The position numbers and the translations under genes were made by a program. Shown here one piece after another: positions 25,199-31,527 of a stretch of 64,000 nt of DNA. The notes under the pieces are model-generated. The model did no database searches. It was not told the DNA's origin and saw only the letters and a program-made list of their open reading frames with translations. This DNA is from Fumia xinanensis (lineage in GTDB: Bacteria > Bacillota > Clostridia > Oscillospirales > Ruminococcaceae). Within the stretch, counting starts at the first letter, position 1, and every line of letters begins with the position of its first letter. The stretch is taken from the NCBI RefSeq assembly GCF_014384905.1, contig NZ_JACRSV010000001.1, positions 434,001 through 498,000 of the forward strand. Direction: 5' to 3'.

Positions 25199-25816
25199 AT
25201 GGATTATGAAGAGTACAAAATTTCCAGAGATTTGGCTTGGAAGATTATTTTAGATATGGGCTTTACCGAACTGCCCATCAAGGTATCGGCAATATGCCGT
25301 AAGCTTGGTATACAGGTACGATCTTATGAAAAAGCAAAAAAGCTGTTGAAAAGACATCAGCTTGAACATAAAACCTTGGAAATAGATGGCTTTACGCTAG
25401 GCATAGATGGGCGGTACACCATCCTCTTTAATGAACATTGTAGCATCCAGCGTAATCGCTTCACTGTTGCGCACGAGCTGGGGCATATCCTCTTAGGGCA
25501 CGTTCCTAAAGACGGCATACATATCACCGCTATCAACAGGGAACCTTCGTCGAAAGATAATCCTTTAGAGCAACAGGCGAATGTGTTTGCCTCTCGATTA
25601 ATGGCTCCATTGTGCGTATTAAAATCATTAAGGATAAACGATGCCAAAGACATAGCCAGGCTGTGTGACATCAGTGAAACGGCGGCACAATTCCGGTTTA
25701 ACCGTCTGAAATTAATCAACGAAAGAGAACAGCACAAATCCTGCTACGGTCTGTCTCCGTTGGAAATGGAGGTATTGGAGCAATTTCGACCTTACATAGA
25801 AAGCCATATGTTATAA
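25199..25816 (+). CDS. immA: ImmA/IrrE-type metallopeptidase
   Basis: A 205-residue protease with the zincin motif HELGH at residues 92-96 (His92, Glu93, His96) and a downstream EQQANVFASRLMAP helix that should supply the third ligand. ImmA-type enzymes cut the element's own repressor after DNA damage and so trigger induction. Usually immA follows the repressor gene in one operon. Here the two genes are convergent and overlap by 6 bases at their 3' ends, so the link to the repressor gene beside it is inferred. Confidence 0.9.
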   Translation: MDYEEYKISRDLAWKIILDMGFTELPIKVSAICRKLGIQVRSYEKAKKLLKRHQLEHKTLEIDGFTLGIDGRYTILFNEHCSIQRNRFTVAHELGHILLGHVPKDGIHITAINREPSSKDNPLEQQANVFASRLMAPLCVLKSLRINDAKDIARLCDISETAAQFRFNRLKLINEREQHKSCYGLSPLEMEVLEQFRPYIESHML

Positions 25817-26284
25817 TTTGTCGGCCTCTTCATCCGGATCGGCCTCATACTCATCCAGAATCTTATTTATTTCCTCTAACTCTTTTCGGGTAACTTTAAT
25901 TATCTCATTTTTACCGGAGCGGGCCACAAGCGAGATTCCTACCAGGTCTTCGTCTTGCTGTATCCGTTCATATTCTTTTTCTAATACCGTGTCTACGATA
26001 TCCTTCCCATGGGTATCGAGGGCGCGGTATTTTTTTATGAGGCTTTGTTCGGGATAAGAAACGGTAAAGGGTAAGGAACTCTTTTTCATTTCATCTTGCC
26101 AAAGGTAATTTGGTTCTACAGCTAAGGCATCAAATATTCTATATAGAATTTCTTCTTTAGGCGAACTAATGCCATTTTCGTAGTTTCCAATAGCTGCTTG
26201 TGTAACTCCAATTTTTGAAGCTAATTCCGCGCGACTCATATTTAAGTATTCTCTTCGCTCTTTTAGTCTTGTGCTAAAGCTCAT
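25811..26284 (-). CDS. CI-like phage repressor
   Basis: A 157-residue regulator with an N-terminal XRE helix-turn-helix. LASKIGVTQAAIGNYENG (about residues 20-37) is the recognition unit. The C-terminal part is short, charged and lacks a LexA-type peptidase domain, so inactivation would depend on a separate protease, which fits the ImmA-like neighbour. GAGGTG before the ATG at 26284 decides the start. It is divergent from a Cro-like gene, with operator-like repeats in between, the classic lysis/lysogeny arrangement. Confidence 0.88.
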   Translation of the reverse strand: MSFSTRLKERREYLNMSRAELASKIGVTQAAIGNYENGISSPKEEILYRIFDALAVEPNYLWQDEMKKSSLPFTVSYPEQSLIKKYRALDTHGKDIVDTVLEKEYERIQQDEDLVGISLVARSGKNEIIKVTRKELEEINKILDEYEADPDEEADKL

Positions 26285-26342
26285 TTTTATCACCTCTGCA
26301 TTTATAATATGCTATTATTCTTTGCAAGTCAAGAAAAAAATA

Positions 26343-26413
26343 AAAGAATCTTTGAAAAAGGTATTGACAATAAAAGAAACTTGTTATAAAATAATAATTG
26401 CAAAGAAACTTGT
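26343..26413 (+). promoter_or_regulatory. Early promoter with repeated operator-like sites
   Basis: TTGACA (26364-26369), 17 bp, TAAAAT (26387-26392). AAAGAAACTTGT occurs at 26373-26384 and 26402-26413, and a related AAAGAATCTTTG at 26343-26354. The 29-30 bp spacing equals about three helical turns, as expected for cooperative repressor binding between divergent cI- and cro-like genes. Confidence 0.6.
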
Positions 26414-26433
26414 CAATCAAGGAGGTGATTAAA

Positions 26434-26646
26434 GTGAACTTTTCGGATAGGGTGTATGAAATTATGCGCAAAAAAAAGATGAATCAATCCGCAGTTGCCA
26501 GAGCAGCTGGGTTTGATCCAAAAGTTTTCAATGCTATATTACGAGGCAGAAAGCTTTTAAGAGAAGAGTATGTGTCTCCAATTTGTGAGGCGCTCGACGA
26601 AACACCAAATACTTTGTTTGGCTTCTCAGACGACCAGAAGAATTAG
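26434..26646 (+). CDS. Cro-like helix-turn-helix protein
   Basis: A 70-residue XRE-type DNA-binding protein. QSAVARAAGFDPKVFNAIL contains the recognition helix and PICEALDETPNTLFGF is the usual end of the domain. The start is the GTG at 26434, nine bases after AAGGAGG. It is the first gene of the rightward early transcript and lies opposite the repressor, so it probably acts as Cro by competing for the same operators. A hairpin/ribosome-binding cassette follows the stop. Confidence 0.82.
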   Translation: MNFSDRVYEIMRKKKMNQSAVARAAGFDPKVFNAILRGRKLLREEYVSPICEALDETPNTLFGFSDDQKN

Positions 26647-26656
26647 TACATAAAAA

Positions 26657-26696
26657 ACCGCCAAATCTATCAAGAAATGGCGGTAGGGGAAGGAGG
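26657..26696 (+). promoter_or_regulatory. Hairpin plus ribosome-binding cassette, copy 1
   Basis: CCGCCA (26658-26663) pairs with TGGCGG (26678-26683), with A-T closing pairs outside, around a 14-base loop. AAGGAGG follows at 26690-26696. A second copy at 28224-28259 has CCACCA/TGGTGG and a nearly identical loop, so pairing is kept while sequence changes. Confidence 0.65.
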
Positions 26697-26702
26697 AAAA
26701 AT

Positions 26703-26783
26703 ATGCCGATATTTCCAATTATATCGTTATCAGTTTCCTTATTAGCGCTGATTGTTTCAATTATATTGATACGTAAAAGTTAA
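26703..26783 (+). CDS. Tiny single-helix membrane peptide
   Basis: A 26-residue frame starting seven bases after AAGGAGG. The product is almost entirely hydrophobic, with ending RKS, so it would be a single transmembrane helix with a cytoplasmic tail. It resembles phage or toxin-type membrane micropeptides in size and make-up, but no family is recognised. The strong ribosome binding site and the structured leader support real translation. Confidence 0.5.
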   Translation: MPIFPIISLSVSLLALIVSIILIRKS

Positions 26784-26810
26784 AGTTTGCTTTAAGAGTT
26801 GATTGCTTAG

Positions 26811-27371
26811 TTAAATATCATTTTCTTCGTGTAATCCTACTCCATCAAACCATTTTGCTCTACCTTGTGGCGTAGACAACATTATTTTTAATTTTTTGTT
26901 TCCACGAGCTGTCATTACTTTAAAATGTACAGGTTGATAATCTCCTTCCATAACGCAAAAAGAACTTGGAAAAACGAGATATGCTTTCATGTATCCATAA
27001 CTTTCTATTCTGAGAGGCAATCTAGTTATAGTCGAATTTGGATTCCAAAAATGCTGTCCTTCTCCATCGGGAACGATAAGGTTATATCCCATTGGCTCGG
27101 GTGAAATAACAAAAGGCTTTTTTGAATCGTATATGACTATATCTCTGACGGTAATGGGAACTTCAGAATTGTTTTCCAACATTATGCAAAGAAGCACAGA
27201 ACATTGATTTCCACTCATAGTGCTTATTGGGTCTACGATAAAAGATTCATCTCCAATAATGCTACTTTTTAAAATAAATTTTCTGTGCCGATAACCTAAA
27301 TAGCTTATGATTAAAGCCCCAATAGAGATGAATAAAGCTATTGATGATAAAACATCTGACCAGTGCGACAT
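26811..27371 (-). CDS. Hypothetical membrane-anchored protein in the immunity region
   Basis: With ATG 27371 the protein has 187 residues: an N-terminal transmembrane helix (about 8-28, LSSIALFISIGALIISYLGY) followed by RHRK and a soluble, beta-rich cytoplasmic domain. No family recognised. A TTG at 27401, placed well after AAAGGTGG, is an alternative start that would add ten residues. The gene is transcribed against the early operon and is therefore likely to be expressed in the lysogen. Lysogenic conversion or superinfection exclusion is an inference from position only. Confidence 0.6.
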   Translation of the reverse strand: MSHWSDVLSSIALFISIGALIISYLGYRHRKFILKSSIIGDESFIVDPISTMSGNQCSVLLCIMLENNSEVPITVRDIVIYDSKKPFVISPEPMGYNLIVPDGEGQHFWNPNSTITRLPLRIESYGYMKAYLVFPSSFCVMEGDYQPVHFKVMTARGNKKLKIMLSTPQGRAKWFDGVGLHEENDI

Positions 27372-27494
27372 AACTTTCGACCAAATTACCTGAATATCCA
27401 AATTTAAAGCCACCTTTCTTAATATGCTGGTACATGAAGCATAATAACACATTCTGAAACACAAAACAAGAAAAAAACAGAAAAGGAGGACTAA

Positions 27495-28223
27495 ATGAAC
27501 GATTTAATCAAGGTCAATTATGACAACGACCGGCCTACAGTGTTAGCCAGAGAACTGCACGAGTTTTTGGAAGTAAAAACAGCATACAAAGATTGGTTTC
27601 CACGTATGCGCGAATATGGATTTTTAGAGGGAACAGACTTCTGCTCATTTTTGAGCGAAAGTACCGGAGGCCGTCCAGCGCAGGACGCCCAACTCACCAT
27701 CGAAATGGCAAAAGAAATCTGTATGCTCCAACGCAACGAAAAAGGGAAACAGGCAAGACAGTATTTCATCCAGCTTGAAAAAGATTGGAACAGTCCTGAA
27801 AAGGTCATGGCCCGGGCACTTAAAATCGCAGACAAAAAAATAATGCTCCTGCAAGACGAAAATGCCCAGCAGAAGCAAATTATCGCAGAACTTAACCCCA
27901 AGGCCAGCTATTACGATGTAGTTTTGCAGACCAAAGACGCTATTTCAACAAGCCAGATTGCAAAAGACTATGGCAAAAGCGCCATGTGGCTCAATGACTT
28001 GTTGCATACGCTTAGCGTTCAGTTTAAACAGGGCGGGGTATGGCTTCTTTACGACAAATATGCGGACAAGGGTTATACCCGATCTAAAACGCATACTTAC
28101 AGCGGAGACGATGGAATGCAGCACAGTAAGCTCCATACATATTGGACGCAAAAAGGCCGGCTGTTTATCTATGAACTACTGAAATCCCACGGCATCTTGC
28201 CGCTGGTAGAACAAAAAAATTAA
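27495..28223 (+). CDS. ant: Phage antirepressor (AntA/AntB plus KilAC)
   Basis: A 242-residue protein with two known phage modules. Residues about 8-80 are an AntA/AntB-type domain (ARELHEFLEVKTAYKDWFPRM). Residues about 130-240 are the KilAC DNA-binding domain (KDAISTSQIAKDYGKSAMWL and the C-terminal winged part). A coiled segment (about 100-130) links them. Antirepressors inactivate the prophage repressor and help the switch to lytic growth. AAAGGAGG precedes the ATG. A hairpin/ribosome-binding cassette directly follows the stop codon. Confidence 0.9.
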   Translation: MNDLIKVNYDNDRPTVLARELHEFLEVKTAYKDWFPRMREYGFLEGTDFCSFLSESTGGRPAQDAQLTIEMAKEICMLQRNEKGKQARQYFIQLEKDWNSPEKVMARALKIADKKIMLLQDENAQQKQIIAELNPKASYYDVVLQTKDAISTSQIAKDYGKSAMWLNDLLHTLSVQFKQGGVWLLYDKYADKGYTRSKTHTYSGDDGMQHSKLHTYWTQKGRLFIYELLKSHGILPLVEQKN

Positions 28224-28259
28224 CCACCAATTCTATAAAGAAATGGTGGGGGAAGGAGG
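28224..28259 (+). promoter_or_regulatory. Hairpin plus ribosome-binding cassette, copy 2
   Basis: CCACCA (28224-28229) and TGGTGG (28244-28249) enclose a 14-base loop that matches copy 1 at 12 of 14 positions. AAGGAGG follows at 28253-28259. Relative to copy 1 the G-C pair is replaced by A-T in both arms. Confidence 0.65.
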
Positions 28260-28266
28260 CATGCAG

Positions 28267-28491
28267 ATGACAGAGAAAGAATTTTATGCGCAGATGCTTC
28301 TAGTAAAACCCCAAAAAATCAGATGGTGGGAAAGAAAGTCTTTCCAAAAGCTGTGCAGTTGGCTAGAAAATTTGATGGACATTTTGAAATTCATGGTCTT
28401 CCTGGTGTTGCCAGTTGGGTTGGTTTACGGTGCGCTTTGCGGGATTACGACATATTTCATACTGGTGTATGGTTTTGGCTGGGCGCCGTGA
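28267..28491 (+). CDS. Small membrane protein
   Basis: A 74-residue protein with an N-terminal charged, amphipathic part (residues 1-35, KPQKIRWWERKSFQKL) and two close hydrophobic helices at the C-terminus. ATG 28267 sits seven bases after AAGGAGG; an ATG at 28261 is too near. It is in the early phage operon after the antirepressor. No family recognised. Its stop lies 2 bp from the 3' end of a convergent gene. Confidence 0.6.
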   Translation: MTEKEFYAQMLLVKPQKIRWWERKSFQKLCSWLENLMDILKFMVFLVLPVGLVYGALCGITTYFILVYGFGWAP

Positions 28492-28492
28492 G

Positions 28493-28894
28493 TTATTTAC
28501 CTTTGTAAGATGAGAGATCCATCCGAAAGGAATTCAGAAGTTTATGGTAGGTATCCTTAAATTCTTGGGAAACAGGTTCTTTCGGAGAAGCGTCTCTCAG
28601 AAGGAGTGAAATGATAGAGATGTAGCTGTAGGTCTCTTCGCCGGCAACCAGGTAAACTTTTTGAGTTGAAACTAGCAGATTGGCATAAAGTTCTGCGTTG
28701 TCTGTAGCTTTTAAATATTCTCCGCAAGCTGTTGAGAACTCCTGATAGGCTTGAAGTCGCTTTTCATAGAGAAGTTTTTCATACTCGTTTTTTCGTGTTG
28801 ACTTTGCGGTCAGAAATGCAAATAAAGCACCGACAGCGACACCGGCAATACCAGAAACGGCAGTAATTAAGGCAACAGCAATTGTTTCAGTCAC
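28493..28894 (-). CDS. Hypothetical protein with one N-terminal membrane helix
   Basis: From GTG 28894, nine bases after AAAGGAG, the protein has 133 residues. Residues 5-27 form a small-residue-rich transmembrane helix (ALITAVSGIAGVAVGALFAF), and the remainder is a helical cytoplasmic domain with many Lys, Glu and Tyr. It is transcribed against the early genes from a 91-bp divergent control region that recurs at 30468-30558. Expression in the lysogen is likely. No family recognised. Confidence 0.6.
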   Translation of the reverse strand: MTETIAVALITAVSGIAGVAVGALFAFLTAKSTRKNEYEKLLYEKRLQAYQEFSTACGEYLKATDNAELYANLLVSTQKVYLVAGEETYSYISIISLLLRDASPKEPVSQEFKDTYHKLLNSFRMDLSSYKGK

Positions 28895-28985
28895 AGAATA
28901 CCACTCCTTTTCTGGACAGTATACCACAAATTGACAGAAAAAGGTATATTCACTCACAAAATACATTTTCGTAGGAGGTGACACC
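28895..28985. promoter_or_regulatory. Divergent control region, copy 1
   Basis: These 91 bp separate a minus-strand gene from a plus-strand gene. From 28922 to the plus start codon they align without gaps to 30495-30558 (TACCACAAA identical; 37 of the next 55 positions identical by eye). On the minus strand TGGTATACT is an extended -10. The shared block also carries GACAG and TATATTCA. Confidence 0.65.
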
Positions 28986-29201
28986 ATGCGACCAATGAAC
29001 CGGTTGAGATCAAAGCTTTTTGAGGCAGAGATTACCCAAGCAGATTTGGGAAAAATACTCGGCCACTCTGGGCAGTACATAAGCGACCGTATGCAGGAAG
29101 TTTACGCTTTCAACATCTGGGAAGTGTACGAGCTGTGCAGGATACTTGATATTCCAATTGAAGATATTCCAATCTATTTTCCAGATAAGAAAAAGAATTA
29201 A
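28986..29201 (+). CDS. Cro-like HTH protein
   Basis: A 71-residue helix-turn-helix protein. TQADLGKILGHSGQYISDRM is the DNA-binding unit and VYELCRILDIPIEDIPIYF the closing helices. GGAGG lies nine bases before the ATG. It is the first gene to the right of the duplicated divergent control region, which it may bind. It is distinct from the Cro-like protein at 26434. Confidence 0.75.
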   Translation: MRPMNRLRSKLFEAEITQADLGKILGHSGQYISDRMQEVYAFNIWEVYELCRILDIPIEDIPIYFPDKKKN

Positions 29202-29238
29202 CTCCACCCACAAAAAAACAAAAGAAAGGAGCCCCATT

Positions 29239-29352
29239 GTGTGCATCGTAAGCGAATTTTTAAAGTGGCTAAACGACCAACTGGAAAAAGGGAAGGAGAA
29301 AAATCATGAGCAAAATGGAACGGGAGCAAACGACAATCCGCCTCGATCCTGA
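29239..29352 (+). CDS. Possible small peptide upstream of an Arc-like gene
   Basis: A 37-codon frame from GTG 29239, six bases after AAAGGAG. Its second half overlaps the next gene in another frame, which could couple translation. The first 18 residues (FLKWLNDQLEKGKE) look like a helix. Real expression is uncertain. Confidence 0.35.
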   Translation: MCIVSEFLKWLNDQLEKGKEKNHEQNGTGANDNPPRS

Positions 29353-29452
29353 ATTAATGGACAAGCTCAGGCACGAGGCGGATAAGAGAGAAATGAGTTT
29401 TAATGCTTTAGTAATTAAAATATTCAGACAATGGCTTAGTCATCAAAAGTGA
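29306..29452 (+). CDS. Arc-like ribbon-helix-helix protein 1
   Basis: A 48-residue protein with the ribbon-helix-helix fold: the DNA-contacting strand REQTTIRLDPEL, helix A (DKLRHEADKREM) and helix B (SFNALVIKIFRQWL). Arc/Mnt-type phage repressors have just this length and pattern. GGAAGGAG lies eight bases before the ATG. Its 3' end overlaps by 17 bp the end of a convergent RHH gene. Together with two similar genes it forms a dense regulatory cluster. Confidence 0.75.
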   Translation: MSKMEREQTTIRLDPELMDKLRHEADKREMSFNALVIKIFRQWLSHQK

Positions 29453-29609
29453 TAGTACCATGTTGGCGCTCGTAGTTTTCGACGTGTTCTTTAATAAGTG
29501 TTTCGGCCTCTCGATTTGCTGACCTTGCATTTGATTCAGCTACATAACGGAATTTTTTTAAAAGCAATGGGTCAATACGAATAGTAAACTGAGGTAAATT
29601 TGAAGGCAT
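29436..29609 (-). CDS. Ribbon-helix-helix protein 2
   Basis: A 57-residue minus-strand gene that begins after AAAGGAG and encodes PQFTIRIDPLLLKKF (beta strand and start of helix A), then SNARSANREAETLIKEHVENYE (turn and helix B). This is a typical Arc/CopG-type DNA-binding protein. It is divergent from RHH protein 3, and TGACAACA repeats lie between them, so mutual repression of one control region is likely. Confidence 0.75.
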   Translation of the reverse strand: MPSNLPQFTIRIDPLLLKKFRYVAESNARSANREAETLIKEHVENYERQHGTITFDD

Positions 29610-29625
29610 TTTAATCGCTCCTTTG

Positions 29626-29728
29626 TGTTGTCATGTTGGCACCACTATAATATCACAAAAAAAAATAAAGAAAACGTATTGACAACAAAGTGACAACACC
29701 TTATAATGTGATATAGGAGGTGACAACA
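29626..29728. promoter_or_regulatory. Divergent promoter with four TGACAACA repeats
   Basis: TTGACA (29679-29684), 17 bp, TATAAT (29702-29707) is a consensus promoter for the plus-strand RHH gene. TGACAACA lies at 29680-29687, 29691-29698 and 29721-29728, with an inverted copy at 29626-29633. The repeats overlap the -35, the spacer and the leader of both genes, so they are strong operator candidates for the RHH proteins. Confidence 0.7.
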
Positions 29729-29730
29729 AA

Positions 29731-29892
29731 ATGAGAGCACCTAGAAAGAGGACGGGTCTCAGAATACCGATGGACTTAAACACTGCTCTTATATTGGAGG
29801 CAGAAAAAAGGGAAATGTCCAAAAACGCTTTAATGGTAAAAATCCTACGGAACTGGTTAAAAGCAAAGAAAGGAGGAAAAGAGGATGAATGA
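29731..29892 (+). CDS. Arc-like ribbon-helix-helix protein 3
   Basis: A 53-residue protein of the Arc family: TGLRIPMDLNTALILEAEKREMSKNALMV covers the strand, helix A and the turn, followed by helix B and a Lys-rich tail. It is most like RHH protein 1 in this cluster (both have EAxKREMSxNAL.xKI.R.WL), so the two are probably paralogues. AGGAGG and a consensus promoter precede it. The stop codon overlaps the next gene by eight bases. Confidence 0.78.
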   Translation: MRAPRKRTGLRIPMDLNTALILEAEKREMSKNALMVKILRNWLKAKKGGKEDE

Positions 29893-30073
29893 AACAAACA
29901 TTAATCTGTGGGAACAGGTAGGAAATGGATGCTTGGAAAAGGCAGAGGGACTGCTTAAAAGCGAAAACATCCCCACTGCTGGAACAGTAGAGATGATATA
30001 TCGCTTGGTATCGACAGCAATTGCAATAGACACTCTTAATCTTCATTGGACGTCGCGAAACCAATCCTTCTAG
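29885..30073 (+). CDS. Hypothetical early phage protein
   Basis: A 62-residue acidic helical protein translated from an ATG inside the end of RHH gene 3, eight bases after a GAGG. No family recognised. Its 3' end overlaps a convergent minus-strand gene by 38 bp. Confidence 0.5.
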   Translation: MNETNINLWEQVGNGCLEKAEGLLKSENIPTAGTVEMIYRLVSTAIAIDTLNLHWTSRNQSF

Positions 30074-30467
30074 CAGGTTTATTAGGGTCTTCTTTGGGAA
30101 TAGCTTGCAACATAAAATTCAATTGATTGACATGCTGAATAAGTTGAGATGACCTTCCGTTAACTGTGCCATAGAATAACATAAGGTTTGGATTTACGTA
30201 ACCTATGTCAGACACTAGCATCAAAATAGATTGTCCAAAACTCGCCAGCTGGATAGCAATTTCATGTTCATCATCAAGACTGTTCTGGAACGATTCTATT
30301 TCTTCTTTGATACATTCATACTGATAGTCTGCATATTGGTATTCCTTAAATGAAGTTAAAAATTTTGAAGGTAGCGTAATTCCGTCTGGTGGAACAGATA
30401 ATGGGTCTTTTTGAAAATAGTCAGTTTTTTGTTGAAGGCTATTTACTGTGTCAAATATAGATTCCAT
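30036..30467 (-). CDS. Hypothetical soluble protein, divergently transcribed
   Basis: A 143-residue protein starting at ATG 30467, seven bases after AAAGGAGG; the longer open frame upstream lacks support. It is helical and has no membrane helix. No family recognised. It is transcribed against the early operon from copy 2 of the duplicated 91-bp control region, which suggests regulation shared with the gene at 28493-28894 although the proteins are unrelated. Confidence 0.6.
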   Translation of the reverse strand: MESIFDTVNSLQQKTDYFQKDPLSVPPDGITLPSKFLTSFKEYQYADYQYECIKEEIESFQNSLDDEHEIAIQLASFGQSILMLVSDIGYVNPNLMLFYGTVNGRSSQLIQHVNQLNFMLQAIPKEDPNKPARRIGFATSNED

Positions 30468-30558
30468 ATTTACACCTCCTTTCCCCCATAACCGTACCAC
30501 AAAACGACAGGAAAGGATATATTCAAAAATTAAATACAAAATGATAGGAAGTGAAACG
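30468..30558. promoter_or_regulatory. Divergent control region, copy 2
   Basis: This is exactly 91 bp between divergent start codons, as in copy 1 at 28895-28985. The block from TACCACAAA (30495-30503) to the ATG aligns without gaps to copy 1. The extended -10 for the minus gene seen in copy 1 is degraded here. Confidence 0.65.
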
Positions 30559-30786
30559 ATGAAGCACTCTAAAGACCGCCTGAGCCCGCGAGAATGGGCC
30601 GCAAGCGCGTTTATCGTACTGGCTTTTGTAGGTTTCTCCATTTTCGATGCGGACAAGCCATTGCAGCTCATAGCCGCTCTGACGATAGTAGTCGGGATGC
30701 TGGCGATAGGGGCCTTGATACTGAATTGGACTGAAATCAAAGAATATATGAAAGGCGGGGATACATATGGGACAGAAAAAATATGA
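30559..30786 (+). CDS. Small two-helix membrane protein
   Basis: A 75-residue protein with an N-terminal charged region (KHSKDRLSPREW) and two transmembrane helices (about 15-32 and 37-57) with a short loop between them. The C-terminal tail is cytoplasmic and overlaps the next gene by 20 bases. A GGAAGTGA site precedes the ATG. The family is unknown. Confidence 0.6.
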   Translation: MKHSKDRLSPREWAASAFIVLAFVGFSIFDADKPLQLIAALTIVVGMLAIGALILNWTEIKEYMKGGDTYGTEKI

Positions 30787-31438
30787 ACTTATATCGGAGA
30801 CAAAATATTTTTTAGGAAAAACGCTGTACCGTATCAAGGCCCTTATTTCATTTGGCGATGTAAAGATTGGAGATATAGGCGGGTTTGTAGAGAGCGATAA
30901 AAACTTATCGCACGATGGCAATGCACGGGTCTGCGGCGATGCACGGGTCTATGGAAATGCACAGGTCTATGGCGATGCACGGGTCTATGGCGATGCACGG
31001 GTCTATGGAAATGCACAGGTCTATGGCAATGCACGGGTCTGCGGCGATGCACGGGTCTATGGAAATGCACGGGTCTATGGAAATGCACAGGTCTATGGCG
31101 ATGCACGGGTCTATGGCGATGCACGGGTCTGGGGCAATGCACAGGTCTGGGGCGATGCATGGGTCTGCGGAGATGCACGGGTCTGGGGCGATGCATGGGT
31201 CGCTACAAAATCAAGTGTCTTTTGGATCAGCTGTATCGGATCTCGTAATGGTACCACCACATTTTTTAAGTCAAAGAACAAAGAGATTAAGGTAGCTTGC
31301 GGATGCTTTTATGGAACCTTAGATGAGTTTTCTCAAAAAGTTAATCAAACTCATGGGGATAGTTTCTATGGTAAATGCTATCAGGCAACCATTGAGTTGG
31401 CAAAAATTAGGTTAGGTGAATCAGATGATGCAAAATAA
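30767..31438 (+). CDS. Phage protein with tandem hexapeptide repeats (beta-helix)
   Basis: A 223-residue protein. After an N-terminal domain of about 50 residues come 15 full copies plus part of a sixteenth of a six-residue repeat, (N/D)A(R/Q/W)V(Y/C/W)G, residues about 52-147. Such repeats build a left-handed beta-helix; related short-repeat proteins occur in many Firmicutes prophages without a known role. A C-terminal globular part of about 75 residues follows. The DNA copies are almost identical 18-mers, so copy number probably varies. It is translated from an ATG inside the previous gene. Confidence 0.75.
   Translation: MGQKKYELISETKYFLGKTLYRIKALISFGDVKIGDIGGFVESDKNLSHDGNARVCGDARVYGNAQVYGDARVYGDARVYGNAQVYGNARVCGDARVYGNARVYGNAQVYGDARVYGDARVWGNAQVWGDAWVCGDARVWGDAWVATKSSVFWISCIGSRNGTTTFFKSKNKEIKVACGCFYGTLDEFSQKVNQTHGDSFYGKCYQATIELAKIRLGESDDAK
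30920..31207 (+). repeat. 18-bp tandem repeat array inside a coding region
   Basis: Sixteen units of 18 bp, unit GATGCACGGGTCTATGGC with few changes. It encodes the hexapeptide repeats. The regular unit opens long spurious frames on other strands and frames. Confidence 0.9.
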
Positions 31439-31445
31439 AACAAAC

Positions 31446-31478
31446 GCGCCCAGTCGAGCGGGAACTCGGACTAGGCGC
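31446..31478 (+). promoter_or_regulatory. Stem-loop before the Gam-like gene
   Basis: GCGCC/GGCGC and AGTC/GACT plus GAG/CTC form an interrupted stem. There is no U run, so it may be a processing site or attenuator between the beta-helix gene and the replication operon. Confidence 0.35.
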
Positions 31479-31527
31479 AAAAGACATTATAACACCAGTA
31501 TTTTAACAGAAAGCGAGGAAAAAGTCA

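Noticed and set aside
29631..30064. Minus-strand frames of 88-91 codons over the RHH promoter
   Set aside because: They cross a consensus promoter and an Arc-like gene and have no start signal.
30843..31295. Long frames on both strands through the 18-bp repeats, and a possible CRISPR array
   Set aside because: The units are directly adjacent without spacers and encode an in-frame hexapeptide; other frames stay open only because the unit length is a multiple of three.
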